From Herbinix sp. (lineage in GTDB: Bacteria > Bacillota > Clostridia > Lachnospirales > Lachnospiraceae): DNA of 64,000 bases. Positions within the stretch are counted from its first letter, which is position 1. Every line of letters begins with the position of its first letter. Shown piece after piece: positions 1-8,061 of the stretch. The DNA lies in contig JAQSYO010000001.1 in NCBI GenBank assembly GCA_029256105.1, positions 1 through 64,000 on the forward strand, written 5' to 3'. Under the pieces are notes generated by a model. The model was not told the origin of the DNA. It saw nothing but the letters and a program-made list of their open reading frames with translations, and searched no databases. The translations under genes and the position numbers were made by a program.

Positions 1-3
1 TGT

Positions 4-89
4 GCCGGCGTGGCGGAACTGGCAGACGCACAGGACTTAAAATCCTGCGGGACTAATCTCCCGTACCGGTTCGATTCCGGTCGCCGGCA
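4..89 (+). tRNA. tRNA-Leu (UAA)
   Basis: A class II cloverleaf can be folded. The 7-bp acceptor stem GCCGGCG pairs with CGCCGGC, and the anticodon stem CAGGA/TCCTG encloses the loop CTTAAAA with anticodon TAA. There is a long variable arm and a T-loop of the form GGTTCGATTCC. The discriminator base is A and no CCA is encoded. It is probably the last or near-last member of a tRNA cluster that begins left of the window. Confidence 0.96.
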
Positions 90-128
90 TTATTCTATAT
101 AATAAGTATAGAATAATGCTGTTTTTTT
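89..128 (+). terminator. AT-rich hairpin with T-run between two tRNA genes
   Basis: Inverted repeat ATTATTCTAT (89-98) / ATAGAATAAT (108-117) is followed by GCTG and a run of seven T. The stem is all weak pairs, so termination may be partial and read on into the tRNA-Arg gene. The left arm overlaps the last base of tRNA-Leu. Confidence 0.45.
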
Positions 129-146
129 AACAGTGTTTCAATATGT

Positions 147-220
147 GTGTGCTTAGCTCAGCTGGATAGAGCGTCTGGCTACGGACCAGAAGGCCGGGAG
201 TTCGAATCTTCTAGCACACG
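147..220 (+). tRNA. tRNA-Arg (ACG)
   Basis: Acceptor stem GTGTGCT pairs with AGCACAC. The anticodon stem TCTGG/CCAGA holds CTACGGA with anticodon ACG, whose A34 would normally be deaminated to inosine by TadA. The T-arm GGGAGTTCGAATCTTC is present, the discriminator is G and CCA is not encoded. Confidence 0.95.
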
Positions 221-226
221 TATCGA

Positions 227-269
227 GTGCATCATATACATACTCTTTGTATATGGTGCATATTTTTTT
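227..269 (+). terminator. Rho-independent terminator after tRNA-Arg
   Basis: A long stem of GTGCATCATATACA type pairs, with one G-T pair, with TGTATATGGTGCAT and is followed directly by ATTTTTTTG. It ends the tRNA transcript. Confidence 0.75.
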
Positions 270-383
270 GTTTTGCTATAAAGTAGTAACTCGGAATAAG
301 AATGTTAATGTAATTTTAACTTTAATTTTATTTACGCTATTATTTTGTTATGATAGAATGTAAAAAAGGAGGCTGGCAAACAT

Positions 384-863
384 ATGAATAAAAAAGAGTT
401 TCTAGAAGTTTTAAGACAGTCATTAAATGGTGAAGTTACCTCTGAAGTTATAGAGCAAAACATAAAGTATTATGATCAATACATCAGTGCACCATCGGAA
501 GAGGAAGAAGCAAAGGTATTAAGTCTTTTAGGTGATCCTAGACTTATTGCAAGAACAGTAATTGAAGCAGACAGAGCAGCGAAACAGAAAAGTAACTATA
601 CTAGTTATCAAGGAAGTCATACAAGCTATAATACGGAAGAAGAAAATACGGATCAGAATCAGGAAAGATCCCGCAGCCATGGAGGTAATTTGTTTTTTAC
701 AAATCTAAAATGGTATCATAAAGTCATGATGGTATTTGCTATTCTAATTATACTAAGTGTAATAGTTCTAGTGGGTAGATTACTAATTGGTTTCTTATTT
801 GCTTTTGGACTACCAATTATTTTAATTTTATTGGTTATGGCACTGTTTCGGAAACGTAATTAA
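384..863 (+). CDS. DUF1700 (HAAS-type) membrane protein
   Basis: The 159-residue protein opens with MNKKEFLEVLRQSL and then has an acidic helical segment (SEEEEAKVLSLLGDPRLIARTV, about residues 38-60). This is the pattern of DUF1700/HAAS domains, which form small helical modules ahead of membrane segments. A polar Ser/Tyr/Gln linker (about 65-100) leads to two hydrophobic helices between about 110 and 156 and a basic tail, so the C-terminus is membrane-embedded. AGGAGG at 367-372 fixes the start. DUF1700 genes often sit beside PadR regulators; here none is adjacent and the gene is monocistronic, closed by a strong terminator. The function is unknown. Confidence 0.8.
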   Translation: MNKKEFLEVLRQSLNGEVTSEVIEQNIKYYDQYISAPSEEEEAKVLSLLGDPRLIARTVIEADRAAKQKSNYTSYQGSHTSYNTEEENTDQNQERSRSHGGNLFFTNLKWYHKVMMVFAILIILSVIVLVGRLLIGFLFAFGLPIILILLVMALFRKRN

Positions 864-896
864 AGTTTAAATAAAAATAAATTAATAGATTAAAGT

Positions 897-931
897 GAAA
901 AGACCGCAAGGGGGAGCCATGCGGTCTTTTC
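897..931 (+). terminator. Rho-independent terminator
   Basis: GAAAAGACCGC pairs with GCGGTCTTTTC around an AAGGGGGAGCCAT loop. It lies 33 bases past the DUF1700 stop codon. Confidence 0.85.
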
Positions 932-970
932 GATGAGGGGAGTATAAATAATTAATAAGGGGTTATATAA

Positions 971-1006
971 CGTGCAAAGGGATATGTATCCCCTGGCACG
1001 TTTTTA
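971..1006 (+). terminator. Second hairpin terminator
   Basis: CGTGC/GCACG flanks an inner AGGGATA/TATCCCCT stem and is followed by TTTTTATT. No gene lies between this and the previous terminator, so it is either a back-up terminator or the end of an unseen short RNA starting after 931. Confidence 0.7.
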
Positions 1007-1297
1007 TTATAATACAGATGATTTTATTATGCAATATCTATATTATATAAATACATTTACTTAATGCACAAACAACAGTAAGAGTAAAGCATTGCAATAA
1101 ATCATTCGTTCATTAATACTCATTTTGTTACTATGAATAACGAAAGGCAATGAAATATACGAAAATATATGTTTCAGTTTGTCCATTTTTTTTCTTAATA
1201 AAAGTATTAAAAAAGAAAAATATGTATATTAGCATATGAATATTTCATACAAAAAAGCAGATAATAGATGTGTAATATCAAATTTTATCTTACTAAT
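1007..1297. other. Gene-free AT-rich spacer
   Basis: About 290 bases with no credible coding frame. It holds AT-rich sequence, a T/A-rich stretch near 1185-1225, and presumably the promoter of the Ser/Asn repeat gene. I could not identify a convincing -35/-10 pair, which would be compatible with a non-sigma-A (sporulation) promoter. Confidence 0.5.
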
Positions 1298-1309
1298 AGG
1301 AGGCCATCT

Positions 1310-1729
1310 ATGACAAGTAATAATAATTCAAAAAACAGTAATAGTAATTCTCAGACATCAAATGTAAGAAATACGACTGGTACAAGTAATTCCAACATGT
1401 CAGGCTCTAGCAGAAATGCTAACACAAGTAATGCCAACACATCAGGTTCCAGCAGAAATGCTAACACAAGTAACGCTAACACAAGTAATGCTAACACATC
1501 AGGTTCCAGCAGAAATGCTAACACAAGTAATGCCAACACATCAGGCTCCAGTAGGAACGCTAATACTAGCAACTATACAACTGGATCTAGTCGTGATGCA
1601 GCATCCGGTACCAGATGTGAAGATGATGCTTCTGGAAATTCCTCCAGAAATTCCTCCAGAAATGCAACTGGTAGTAATAGCAGCAGAAATAATTTCAGAG
1701 ATTTAGATGATTCTGAAAATAATTATTAA
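1310..1729 (+). CDS. Ser/Asn/Thr-rich tandem-repeat protein of unknown function
   Basis: A 139-residue low-complexity protein. The start at 1310 is chosen because AGGAGG lies at 1298-1303; an upstream in-frame ATG at 1268 has no ribosome-binding site. After a Ser/Asn-rich head, residues about 30-95 are built of alternating SGSSRNANTSNAN and TSNAN-type blocks. An Arg/Asp-containing tail (SSRNSSRN, then DLDDSENNY) ends the protein. There is one Cys, almost no hydrophobic residues, no signal peptide and no membrane segment, so it is probably a disordered intracellular or spore-layer protein. I recognise no family. A terminator follows at once, so it is a single-gene unit. Confidence 0.7.
   Translation: MTSNNNSKNSNSNSQTSNVRNTTGTSNSNMSGSSRNANTSNANTSGSSRNANTSNANTSNANTSGSSRNANTSNANTSGSSRNANTSNYTTGSSRDAASGTRCEDDASGNSSRNSSRNATGSNSSRNNFRDLDDSENNY
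1410..1575 (+). repeat. Intragenic tandem repeats in the Ser/Asn gene
   Basis: Units of the type AGCAGAAATGCTAACACAAG and TAATGCCAACACATCAGG recur several times with few base changes. The near-identity at DNA level, including synonymous sites, points to recent slippage or unequal recombination rather than old protein-level repeats. Confidence 0.85.
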
Positions 1730-1766
1730 AATAGGCTAAGATAAAATTTAATACTAACAATGTAGA

Positions 1767-1800
1767 AATCCCTTTGAGAAAATTCTTAAAGGGATTTTTT
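1767..1800 (+). terminator. Rho-independent terminator
   Basis: AATCCCTTT (1767-1775) pairs with AAAGGGATT (1788-1796) and is followed by TTTT. It lies 37 bases after the stop codon of the repeat protein. Confidence 0.88.
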
Positions 1801-1880
1801 ATGAGCAAAAATGTCATATTTGAATATGATATACGGGGAGAATTTTTATTATCCTAGGAAAAGGTGGTGACAGTAAAGGA

Positions 1881-2189
1881 ATGTCTTTTGATACGATTAG
1901 AACGAATGATATTGTCAAATATATTGGGAAACCGAATGTTTCAATAATTGATTTAAGAGATATAAATGAATACAATTCCGGGCATATTCCTACCGCTGTT
2001 AATATTCCATATGAAGAGTTAGACAAACAAAAAAACAACCTGCAACGTAATAATCTCCTCATTTTCTATTGTGATCGGGGTAATATAAGCTTACTTGCTG
2101 CAAGAGATTTGATGAAATATGGGTATAATATTAAAAGCTTGTATGGAGGGCTTCGCGCTTATCATGGTAAATTAGAGCGAAGCAGATAG
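1881..2189 (+). CDS. Single-domain rhodanese-like protein
   Basis: A 102-residue rhodanese domain with no additional parts. It shows IDLRD (23-27), the GHI motif (34-36) and the active-site loop CDRGNIS, with the sulfur-carrying Cys at about residue 64. It would transfer sulfane sulfur to a thiol acceptor in the cytoplasm; the physiological acceptor is unknown. The start is the ATG preceded by AAGGTGGTG at 1861-1869. It stands alone between a terminator and the promoter of the next gene. Confidence 0.88.
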   Translation: MSFDTIRTNDIVKYIGKPNVSIIDLRDINEYNSGHIPTAVNIPYEELDKQKNNLQRNNLLIFYCDRGNISLLAARDLMKYGYNIKSLYGGLRAYHGKLERSR

Positions 2190-2198
2190 AAATGTGCA

Positions 2199-2227
2199 TT
2201 GACTAGTGTCCAAAAGAGTTTTACAAT
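2199..2227 (+). promoter_or_regulatory. Sigma-A-type promoter for the THUMP methyltransferase gene
   Basis: TTGACT (2199-2204), a 17-bp spacer, then TACAAT (2222-2227), located 75 bases before the start codon. Confidence 0.7.
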
Positions 2228-2302
2228 AACATGTACAAAGTTTATAATTACTTAGTTATACGATAAAACATAGTTTGATAGCGAAAACGCACGGAGGTAA
2301 AA

Positions 2303-3451
2303 ATGAAACAATTTGAATATATTTCGCCTTGTCACTTTGGTCTTGAAACGGTCTTAAAACGTGAATTAACGGATTTGGGATGTGAAATTACTAAGGTAGA
2401 GGATGGAAAGGTAAGTTATACTGGAGATGCGAATACTTGTGCAAGAGCCAATATGTTTTTAAGAACCACAGAGCGAGTATTATTAAAGGTAGCATCCTTT
2501 CAGGCGGAAACATTTGATGAGTTATTTGAAAAGACTAAAGTAATACCTTGGGAAGAATTTATACCAAAGGACGGAAAGTTCTGGGTAGCGAAAGCAAACT
2601 CAGTAAATAGTAAACTATTCAGTCCATCCGATATTCAATCTATTATGAAAAAATCGATAGTAGAAAGAATGAAGACAAAATATAAACAGGATTGGTTTGA
2701 AGAAAGCGGGAATTCCTACCCAATTCGAGTTACAATCTTAAAAGATGAGGTGACCGTTTGCATTGATACTTCAGGCGAATCCCTTCATAGACGAGGCTAC
2801 CGCAAACTTACCAGTAAAGCGCCAATTACTGAGACTTTAGCGGCAGCGTTAATTATGCTGACACCATGGAACAAAGATCGAATTCTAGTGGATCCTTTTT
2901 GTGGAAGCGGTACAATACCGATTGAAGCAGCTATGATAGGAGCTAAAATTGCTCCAGGAATACAAAGAACATTTTTAGCAGAAACCTGGAAAGAGCTGTA
3001 TCCAGAAGCAACCTGGGCGAATGCAAGACAGGAAGCAAGTGACCTTCAGCTTAAGGACATTGAGATGAATATTCAAGGCTATGATTTGGATGGAGAAATT
3101 GTTAAAGCAGCGAGGCAGAATGCACGATGCGCAGGTGTTGATCATCTAATTCATTTCCAACAAAAGCCGGTTAGTGAATTAAGTAACCCCAAGCGCTATG
3201 GATTTATAATAACAAACCCGCCTTATGGTGAACGTCTGGAGGAAAAAAATGAACTTCCAGGTTTATATAAGGAAATGGGTAAAGTGTTCGGAGCCCTCGA
3301 TGCTTGGTCCTATTATATTATTTCTGCTTATGAAGATGCACAGAAGTATATTGGTAAACAGGCAGATAAAAACCGTAAAATCTATAATGGTATGATGAAG
3401 ACATATTTTTATCAATATATGGGTCCCAAACCTCCAAAACAAAATAAATAA
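2303..3451 (+). CDS. THUMP-domain class I SAM-dependent RNA methyltransferase (RlmL N-terminal-half / YpsC type)
   Basis: A 382-residue enzyme of the COG0116 family, which methylates guanine N2 in 23S rRNA; the exact position in this organism is inferred. A ferredoxin-like and THUMP RNA-binding part occupies about residues 1-160. It is followed by HRRGYRK (162-168), the SAM-binding motif DPFCGSGT (197-204) and the catalytic NPPYGE (305-310). The length matches the single-domain Firmicute form and not the fused E. coli RlmKL. The start is supported by GGAGG seven bases upstream. A bidirectional terminator separates it from the convergent hydrolase gene. Confidence 0.92.
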   Translation: MKQFEYISPCHFGLETVLKRELTDLGCEITKVEDGKVSYTGDANTCARANMFLRTTERVLLKVASFQAETFDELFEKTKVIPWEEFIPKDGKFWVAKANSVNSKLFSPSDIQSIMKKSIVERMKTKYKQDWFEESGNSYPIRVTILKDEVTVCIDTSGESLHRRGYRKLTSKAPITETLAAALIMLTPWNKDRILVDPFCGSGTIPIEAAMIGAKIAPGIQRTFLAETWKELYPEATWANARQEASDLQLKDIEMNIQGYDLDGEIVKAARQNARCAGVDHLIHFQQKPVSELSNPKRYGFIITNPPYGERLEEKNELPGLYKEMGKVFGALDAWSYYIISAYEDAQKYIGKQADKNRKIYNGMMKTYFYQYMGPKPPKQNK

Positions 3452-3460
3452 TTTAAAAAT

Positions 3461-3513
3461 AGATGTTGCAAAGCGGCGACGACGTGTAGTCGTAGTGTTT
3501 TGCAACATCTTTT
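3461..3513. terminator. Bidirectional hairpin terminator between convergent genes
   Basis: AGATGTTGCAAA pairs with TTTTGCAACATCT around a second small stem (CGACGACG/CGTAGTG region). T-runs on both sides allow it to serve both the methyltransferase and the leftward hydrolase gene. Confidence 0.8.
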
Positions 3514-3518
3514 ATGTA

Positions 3519-4439
3519 TTATATTCTCTTAGCCATCCATTGTTGGATGTCGGAGTATACTTCTTCAAAATTAAGTTCGTTTAATATTTCATGTCTACAC
3601 TCAGGGTATAATTTGGAGGTAACATTTGAAAAACCGATTTTTTTTAATACAGATAAATATTTTTGAATTTCCTTTCCATAGCCGCCCACAGGGTCTTTTT
3701 CACCACTGATAATGAATAGTGGAAGTTCGGTCTTCGTTTGCCTAATTTCCTTTTTCTTAGTGGCTCTCTGAACTAATTTCAATAGATCATGATAGAAGGA
3801 GGCAGTACAGGTAAAACCACAGTAAGGATCATGCATATAAGCACCTACAATTGGATTACTACGAGAAAGCCAGTCAAAAGCAGTACGGGTAGAAAGAGAA
3901 GTATATTTCTTGCTTCCAAACATTAGATTGCTCATATAGGGTGATACATGCTTTGGACCTTTAATCTTATTTATTACCGAGGAAATGAATAAACCGGGAT
4001 ATAGAATAAGTTTTGAAGGATAAGTGGTTCCAGATAGAATAACACCGTTATATTTATCGTAGGTTTGGATTACATTTCTGGATATGATAGAACCCATACT
4101 ATGTCCAAAGAGAAAGAACTTATTACAACGATTATTTTGTTCGATATACTCGCTGACAGTAATTGCATCCGCCACAACATGTTGATAACCATTATCAAGA
4201 CTAAAAAAGCCTAATTCACTGAACTTCTTGTCAATTCCATGACCGCGATGGTCGTAACTATACACATCATAGCCAAGATTAACCAGATACTCAGCAAATG
4301 ATTGATATCGTTTCTGATGCTCAGCCATACCATGTAATATTAAAACACTGGCTTTCGGTCTTTTCGGGCAGATATAGTGTGTTAGTTTAGTAATATATCC
4401 GTCTTTTTGCTTGATTGCTGTGTAGGTGACTTCGTTCAT
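3519..4439 (-). CDS. Alpha/beta hydrolase, lysophospholipase / monoacylglycerol-lipase type
   Basis: A 306-residue serine hydrolase of the Hydrolase_4 family. Visible features are the oxyanion-hole LILHGMAEH (about 33-41), YDHRGHG (62-68), the nucleophile elbow GHSMGS with Ser114, the acid ISGEKDP with Asp249, and the terminal His near 283 (CRHEIL). There is no signal peptide, so it acts in the cytoplasm on lipid esters or similar carboxyl esters; the substrate is not predictable. It is transcribed alone, divergent from the amidase gene. Confidence 0.88.
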   Translation of the reverse strand: MNEVTYTAIKQKDGYITKLTHYICPKRPKASVLILHGMAEHQKRYQSFAEYLVNLGYDVYSYDHRGHGIDKKFSELGFFSLDNGYQHVVADAITVSEYIEQNNRCNKFFLFGHSMGSIISRNVIQTYDKYNGVILSGTTYPSKLILYPGLFISSVINKIKGPKHVSPYMSNLMFGSKKYTSLSTRTAFDWLSRSNPIVGAYMHDPYCGFTCTASFYHDLLKLVQRATKKKEIRQTKTELPLFIISGEKDPVGGYGKEIQKYLSVLKKIGFSNVTSKLYPECRHEILNELNFEEVYSDIQQWMAKRI

Positions 4440-4588
4440 TTCCCATATTCTCCTTCTCTTACGGTAAGAAAGAAAGATAATTGTTAGTTACTTTTTTATT
4501 ATATAGATAATGCTGGAAAAATGCAACAATGAAGAAATGCAAAACCTCCCATAAATCTACAAAATATATTGTATCCAATAAAAAAATA

Positions 4589-4617
4589 TTGAGATTATAG
4601 TAAAGTTAATATATAAT
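4589..4617 (+). promoter_or_regulatory. Sigma-A-type promoter for the amidase gene
   Basis: TTGAGA (4589-4594), a 17-bp spacer and TATAAT (4612-4617). It lies in the divergent gap, 70 bases before the amidase start. Confidence 0.7.
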
Positions 4618-4686
4618 CTATGTATTATAGTAGAACATTGTAGAAATTAGTAACGAAAATTGTGGGGAATAATAGGGGGTTGTTGT

Positions 4687-5970
4687 ATGGACAAAGCGCT
4701 TCTCAAGAAAGCAGCTATTCAAAGCGTAGCGCTTATGATTACTGTAGTTACGTTGTCATATGCCCTAGAGCATTATCAAACGGTAACAATAGCCGCGAGT
4801 AATCTGGAAAGTAAAGCTACCATTAATACGTCTACGCAACATGATATAACTTTGTTAAATGAAGATTTAACAGAAGCACCGGAGAATTCCTCGGAGGACA
4901 AGGTTACAAATACAGTAATTACAACATTAGAAGATTTAACAACTAAGGTAGATGATAGCATATTAGAAAAGCTAGGCGATAATTATATAATCATTCAAAA
5001 GCCGAGTGCAAAGAATATGACCCTACAGTTGGAGGATTTATACATAAATAAAAGCATTCGAGTAACACTTACTGGTATGACAAACGCTGTTTTGACCAGT
5101 GGAATGGTTTCCAGAGTGAAGGGCAATGAATTGTTTACAGGAGATCCAGCATTTAATGAGATAATTAGCACAAAAGTTGATGAAAAAAAAGGTACTTCTG
5201 AAGAAGTAACTACGAAGGACTTTGGTAGGGATTTATGCCATGGGATTACCATCATAACGCAGGAGGATGAAGGAACGAAGCAATATACAGCGCAGGTTTT
5301 AATAGAACTTGACAGTATTTATGCTTATGTTGTATATGAAGATGTTAATTATTATTTAATAGACCTTAAAAAACCATCTGAAGTTTATGATAAGATATTA
5401 GTTATAGATGCTGGACATGGCGGTAAAGATGGTGGCGCTCTTTCTAAGGGTGAAAAGTATTATGAGAAGAATATAAATCTTGATATATTATTACATTTAA
5501 AGGAGCTTCTTGATAAAGAAAACATTAAGGTATATTATACACGAACAGCGGATGATACGGTGTTTTTACGCCCGCGAGTTACACTAGCAAATGCGGTGGA
5601 TTGTGATTACTTCATCAGTATTCATTGTAACGCGAATGAGGTTACTTGGCCAAATGGTACGGAGGTACTTTATTATGATAATGAGTATAAGGGAGTATCA
5701 GCAGTTGAGCTGGCCAACTTATTTTCTGATGAAGTAGGGAAAGCTGTATCCTTAAAACAACGTGGTATTGTCGAAAAGCAAATGGAAGATATTTTTATAA
5801 TGGATAAATCAGTTGTACCTACGATTTTAATCGAGGTAGGATATTTAACCAATAGCAGCGATATGGCATATCTAAGTAAGTCTGAGAATAGGAAAGCGGT
5901 AGCACAAGGAATATATAATGGCATCATGAGGGCCTACAATGAGCTTCCTGTGGCTGAGGAAGGCAAATAA
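4687..5970 (+). CDS. Exported N-acetylmuramoyl-L-alanine amidase (Amidase_3)
   Basis: A 427-residue zinc hydrolase that cleaves the bond between muramic acid and L-alanine in peptidoglycan. The start at 4687 is preferred because AGGGGG lies just upstream; the earlier in-frame ATG at 4660 lacks one. A basic N-terminus and one hydrophobic helix (about residues 5-26) export it. About 200 residues without a recognised domain precede the catalytic part. That part shows VIDAGHGG with His244, the second ligand Glu near 260, SIHCNA with His313 and the catalytic EVGYLTN with Glu383. The catalytic half resembles CwlD/CwlC-type enzymes, but the long N-terminal region argues against calling it CwlD. Confidence 0.9.
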   Translation: MDKALLKKAAIQSVALMITVVTLSYALEHYQTVTIAASNLESKATINTSTQHDITLLNEDLTEAPENSSEDKVTNTVITTLEDLTTKVDDSILEKLGDNYIIIQKPSAKNMTLQLEDLYINKSIRVTLTGMTNAVLTSGMVSRVKGNELFTGDPAFNEIISTKVDEKKGTSEEVTTKDFGRDLCHGITIITQEDEGTKQYTAQVLIELDSIYAYVVYEDVNYYLIDLKKPSEVYDKILVIDAGHGGKDGGALSKGEKYYEKNINLDILLHLKELLDKENIKVYYTRTADDTVFLRPRVTLANAVDCDYFISIHCNANEVTWPNGTEVLYYDNEYKGVSAVELANLFSDEVGKAVSLKQRGIVEKQMEDIFIMDKSVVPTILIEVGYLTNSSDMAYLSKSENRKAVAQGIYNGIMRAYNELPVAEEGK

Positions 5971-6073
5971 GAGGGAAAGTGTGAAAGATAGCACTTTCAC
6001 ACGGAAAAAGCCACTTACGTGCCTTCTCGTGTGTTGTTAGTGTCATAGCAAAGTGGTGGAATGGAGGTTATGA

Positions 6074-6667
6074 ATGAAGAGAATTATCTTTGCAACATCA
6101 AATGAAGGTAAAATGAAAGAAATAAGAGAGATTCTAAAGGACTTGAATATAGAACTTTTATCTTTAAAGGATGCAGGACTTAATCCAGACATTGAAGAGA
6201 ACGGCCTTACCTTTGAAGAGAATGCAATAATTAAAGCAAAAATAGTAATGGAACTAACGGGTGAAATTGTACTAGCAGACGATTCTGGTTTAGAAGTAGA
6301 TTATATGGACAAGGCTCCAGGAGTATATTCAGCAAGATTTTTGGGTGAAGACACTCCTTATTCTGTGAAGAATCAATATATTATAGATAAATTGGCAAAT
6401 GCCAAGGAGGAGGAGCGCAGTGCGAGGTTTGTATGTGTAATCGCTTGTGCCATCCCAAATGGGGAGGTCGTAACCCGCAGAGCTACGATTGAGGGCTATA
6501 TCTCTAAGCAAATATGTGGAACCGAAGGTTTTGGCTATGATCCTATTTTCTATGTTCCTGAATACCAATGTACCACTGCTGAGATGCTTTCGGAACTGAA
6601 AAATGCAATCAGTCATCGAGGGAAAGCATTGAGTGCCATGAAACAAGTAATAAAAGACCGACTTTAG
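6074..6667 (+). CDS. rdgB: XTP/dITP diphosphatase (RdgB/HAM1 family)
   Basis: A 197-residue house-cleaning enzyme that hydrolyses dITP, ITP and XTP to monophosphates plus pyrophosphate, keeping deaminated purines out of DNA and RNA. It begins with the typical FATSNEGKMKEI. It carries the metal-binding LADDSGLEVD near residue 68, GFGYDPIFY and the C-terminal SHRGKAL. The length is standard. The phosphoesterase gene starts 23 bases downstream, so the two are probably co-transcribed, an arrangement common in clostridia. Confidence 0.95.
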   Translation: MKRIIFATSNEGKMKEIREILKDLNIELLSLKDAGLNPDIEENGLTFEENAIIKAKIVMELTGEIVLADDSGLEVDYMDKAPGVYSARFLGEDTPYSVKNQYIIDKLANAKEEERSARFVCVIACAIPNGEVVTRRATIEGYISKQICGTEGFGYDPIFYVPEYQCTTAEMLSELKNAISHRGKALSAMKQVIKDRL

Positions 6668-6690
6668 AAGCTTAGAATTGGGAGAATAAT

Positions 6691-7200
6691 ATGAAAGTAC
6701 TAATCGTTAGTGACACACATGGTAGAGATCATAACTTGGTAAAGACACTGGAACGGGTGAGTCCGATTGATTTACTTATTCACCTTGGAGATTTTGAAGG
6801 CGGAGAAGAATATATTAGGTCAATTGCCCATTGCCCCTCAGAATTAATAGCAGGTAATAACGATTTTTTTAATGGTCTTCCAAAAGAAAAGATTATTCAT
6901 ATTGGTAAATATACCGTTATGCTGACACATGGTCACCGTTATGGTGTAAACTCTAATACAAGCGGCATTTTAGACTTAGCGAAAAGAAATAAAGCCGACA
7001 TTGTTATGTTTGGTCATACACATGTACCAATGATTGATCTCAGCGGTAGTATATGGACTATTAATCCTGGTAGCTTAGCATTACCTAGGCAGCATGGAAG
7101 AATCCCTACCTTTATCATAATGGATATCGATTCCAAGGGAGATGCGCATTTTACCTTAAATTATTATAATGATAATGGTGAGGAAACGATGAAGTACTAA
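6691..7200 (+). CDS. YfcE/MJ0936-family metallophosphoesterase
   Basis: A 169-residue calcineurin-like phosphodiesterase. The five metal-binding blocks are all present in order: SDTHG (7-11), HLGDFEG, AGNNDF, THGHRYG and FGHTHVP. Family members hydrolyse phosphodiesters in the cytoplasm; the natural substrate is unknown. It follows rdgB closely and is the last gene before the tRNA operon. I see no clear terminator after it. Confidence 0.92.
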   Translation: MKVLIVSDTHGRDHNLVKTLERVSPIDLLIHLGDFEGGEEYIRSIAHCPSELIAGNNDFFNGLPKEKIIHIGKYTVMLTHGHRYGVNSNTSGILDLAKRNKADIVMFGHTHVPMIDLSGSIWTINPGSLALPRQHGRIPTFIIMDIDSKGDAHFTLNYYNDNGEETMKY

Positions 7201-7288
7201 CCTAGTTGTGCTAAAACAAGGAATATTACTATAAATTATACAAAATATTAGAAAAAAATAAAAAGTTATAAAAAGTTATAAATAGTTG

Positions 7289-7317
7289 TTGACATTAAGG
7301 TTAGGCTATTATATAAT
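7289..7317 (+). promoter_or_regulatory. Consensus sigma-A promoter of the seven-gene tRNA operon
   Basis: TTGACA (7289-7294), exactly 17 bp, TATAAT (7312-7317). A perfect consensus match is typical of stable-RNA promoters. The leader to the first tRNA is about 135 nt. Confidence 0.88.
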
Positions 7318-7459
7318 AAATCTTGCGTCACGGCTGGAACGGTTGAAAAGCCTAGTAAATGCATAAGATGTAGCATATAGAGTTATTGGTACTAGGTAAG
7401 TATCATACCAGTAAAATATAGGATGATAAATGATTTGTTATCAGATCAAGTTATAATTT

Positions 7460-7534
7460 CGGGGTGTAGCTCAGCTTGGCTAGAGCGCTTGGTTTGGGAC
7501 CAAGAAGTCGCAGGTTCGAATCCTGTCACCCCGA
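7460..7534 (+). tRNA. tRNA-Pro (UGG)
   Basis: Acceptor CGGGGTG pairs with CACCCCG; anticodon stem CTTGG/CCAAG holds TTTGGGA with anticodon TGG. Discriminator A, no encoded CCA. First gene of the operon. Confidence 0.96.
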
Positions 7535-7625
7535 CTAGGTAGCTAGTGTGTACCTTAAAAATGATAGTTTTGTTTGTTTGAATAATTAAAGCAATTGATA
7601 CGCAAAATAAAAAACATAATAATAT

Positions 7626-7696
7626 GCGGGTGTAGTTCAATGGTAGAACACTAGCCTTCCAAGCTAGATACGTGGGTTCGATTCCCATCACCCGCT
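7626..7696 (+). tRNA. tRNA-Gly (UCC)
   Basis: Acceptor GCGGGTG pairs with CACCCGC; anticodon stem CTAGC/GCTAG holds CTTCCAA with anticodon TCC. Discriminator T, no encoded CCA. Confidence 0.96.
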
Positions 7697-7736
7697 TGAT
7701 ATTTTTCTTAGTTAATGAGATTTTATCACACCATAT

Positions 7737-7810
7737 GTGCTAGTAGCTCAGTTGGATAGAGCATTGGCCTTCTAAGCCAAGGGTCGGGGGTTCAAATCCC
7801 TTCTGGCACA
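7737..7810 (+). tRNA. tRNA-Arg (UCU)
   Basis: Acceptor GTGCTAG pairs with CTGGCAC (one T-G pair); anticodon stem TTGGC/GCCAA holds CTTCTAA with anticodon TCT. Discriminator A, no encoded CCA. Confidence 0.95.
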
Positions 7811-7842
7811 TTTTTTCATCTACATTTTGAAAAATTGTTTAT

Positions 7843-7917
7843 GGTGGGTATAGCGCAGTTGGTTAGCGCGCCAGATTGTGGCTCTGGAGGCCGAGGGTTC
7901 GAATCCCTCTATCCACC
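7843..7917 (+). tRNA. tRNA-His (GUG)
   Basis: Acceptor GTGGGTA pairs with TATCCAC, with the extra G at position -1 opposite discriminator C that is diagnostic for tRNA-His. Anticodon stem CCAGA/TCTGG holds TTGTGGC with anticodon GTG. Confidence 0.96.
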
Positions 7918-7986
7918 CTATATTATATTAAATAGAAAAGTCTGAGAAGGCTTTTCGTTTTCAATATAGTGAGTAAATTATAATAT

Positions 7987-8059
7987 TGGGCTATCGCCAA
8001 GCGGTAAGGCACAGGACTTTGACTCCTGCATTCCGAAGGTTCAAATCCTTCTAGCCCAG
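7987..8059 (+). tRNA. tRNA-Gln (UUG)
   Basis: Acceptor TGGGCTA pairs with TAGCCCA; anticodon stem CAGGA/TCCTG holds CTTTGAC with anticodon TTG. Discriminator G, no encoded CCA. The palindromic repeats that follow resemble this acceptor stem. Confidence 0.96.
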
Positions 8060-8061
8060 TT

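Noticed and set aside
1410..1575. Possible CRISPR array because of regularly spaced repeats
   Set aside because: There are no unique spacers, the units are coding and of mixed length, and no cas gene is near.
5979..6002. GTGTGAAAG/CTTTCACAC hairpin after the amidase gene as a terminator
   Set aside because: No U-tract follows on either strand; it may be a processing signal, but there is no support for termination.
7446..7691. A minus-strand frame of 81 codons over tRNA-Pro and tRNA-Gly
   Set aside because: It overlaps two tRNA genes and reads like the artefactual proteins often called across tRNA clusters.
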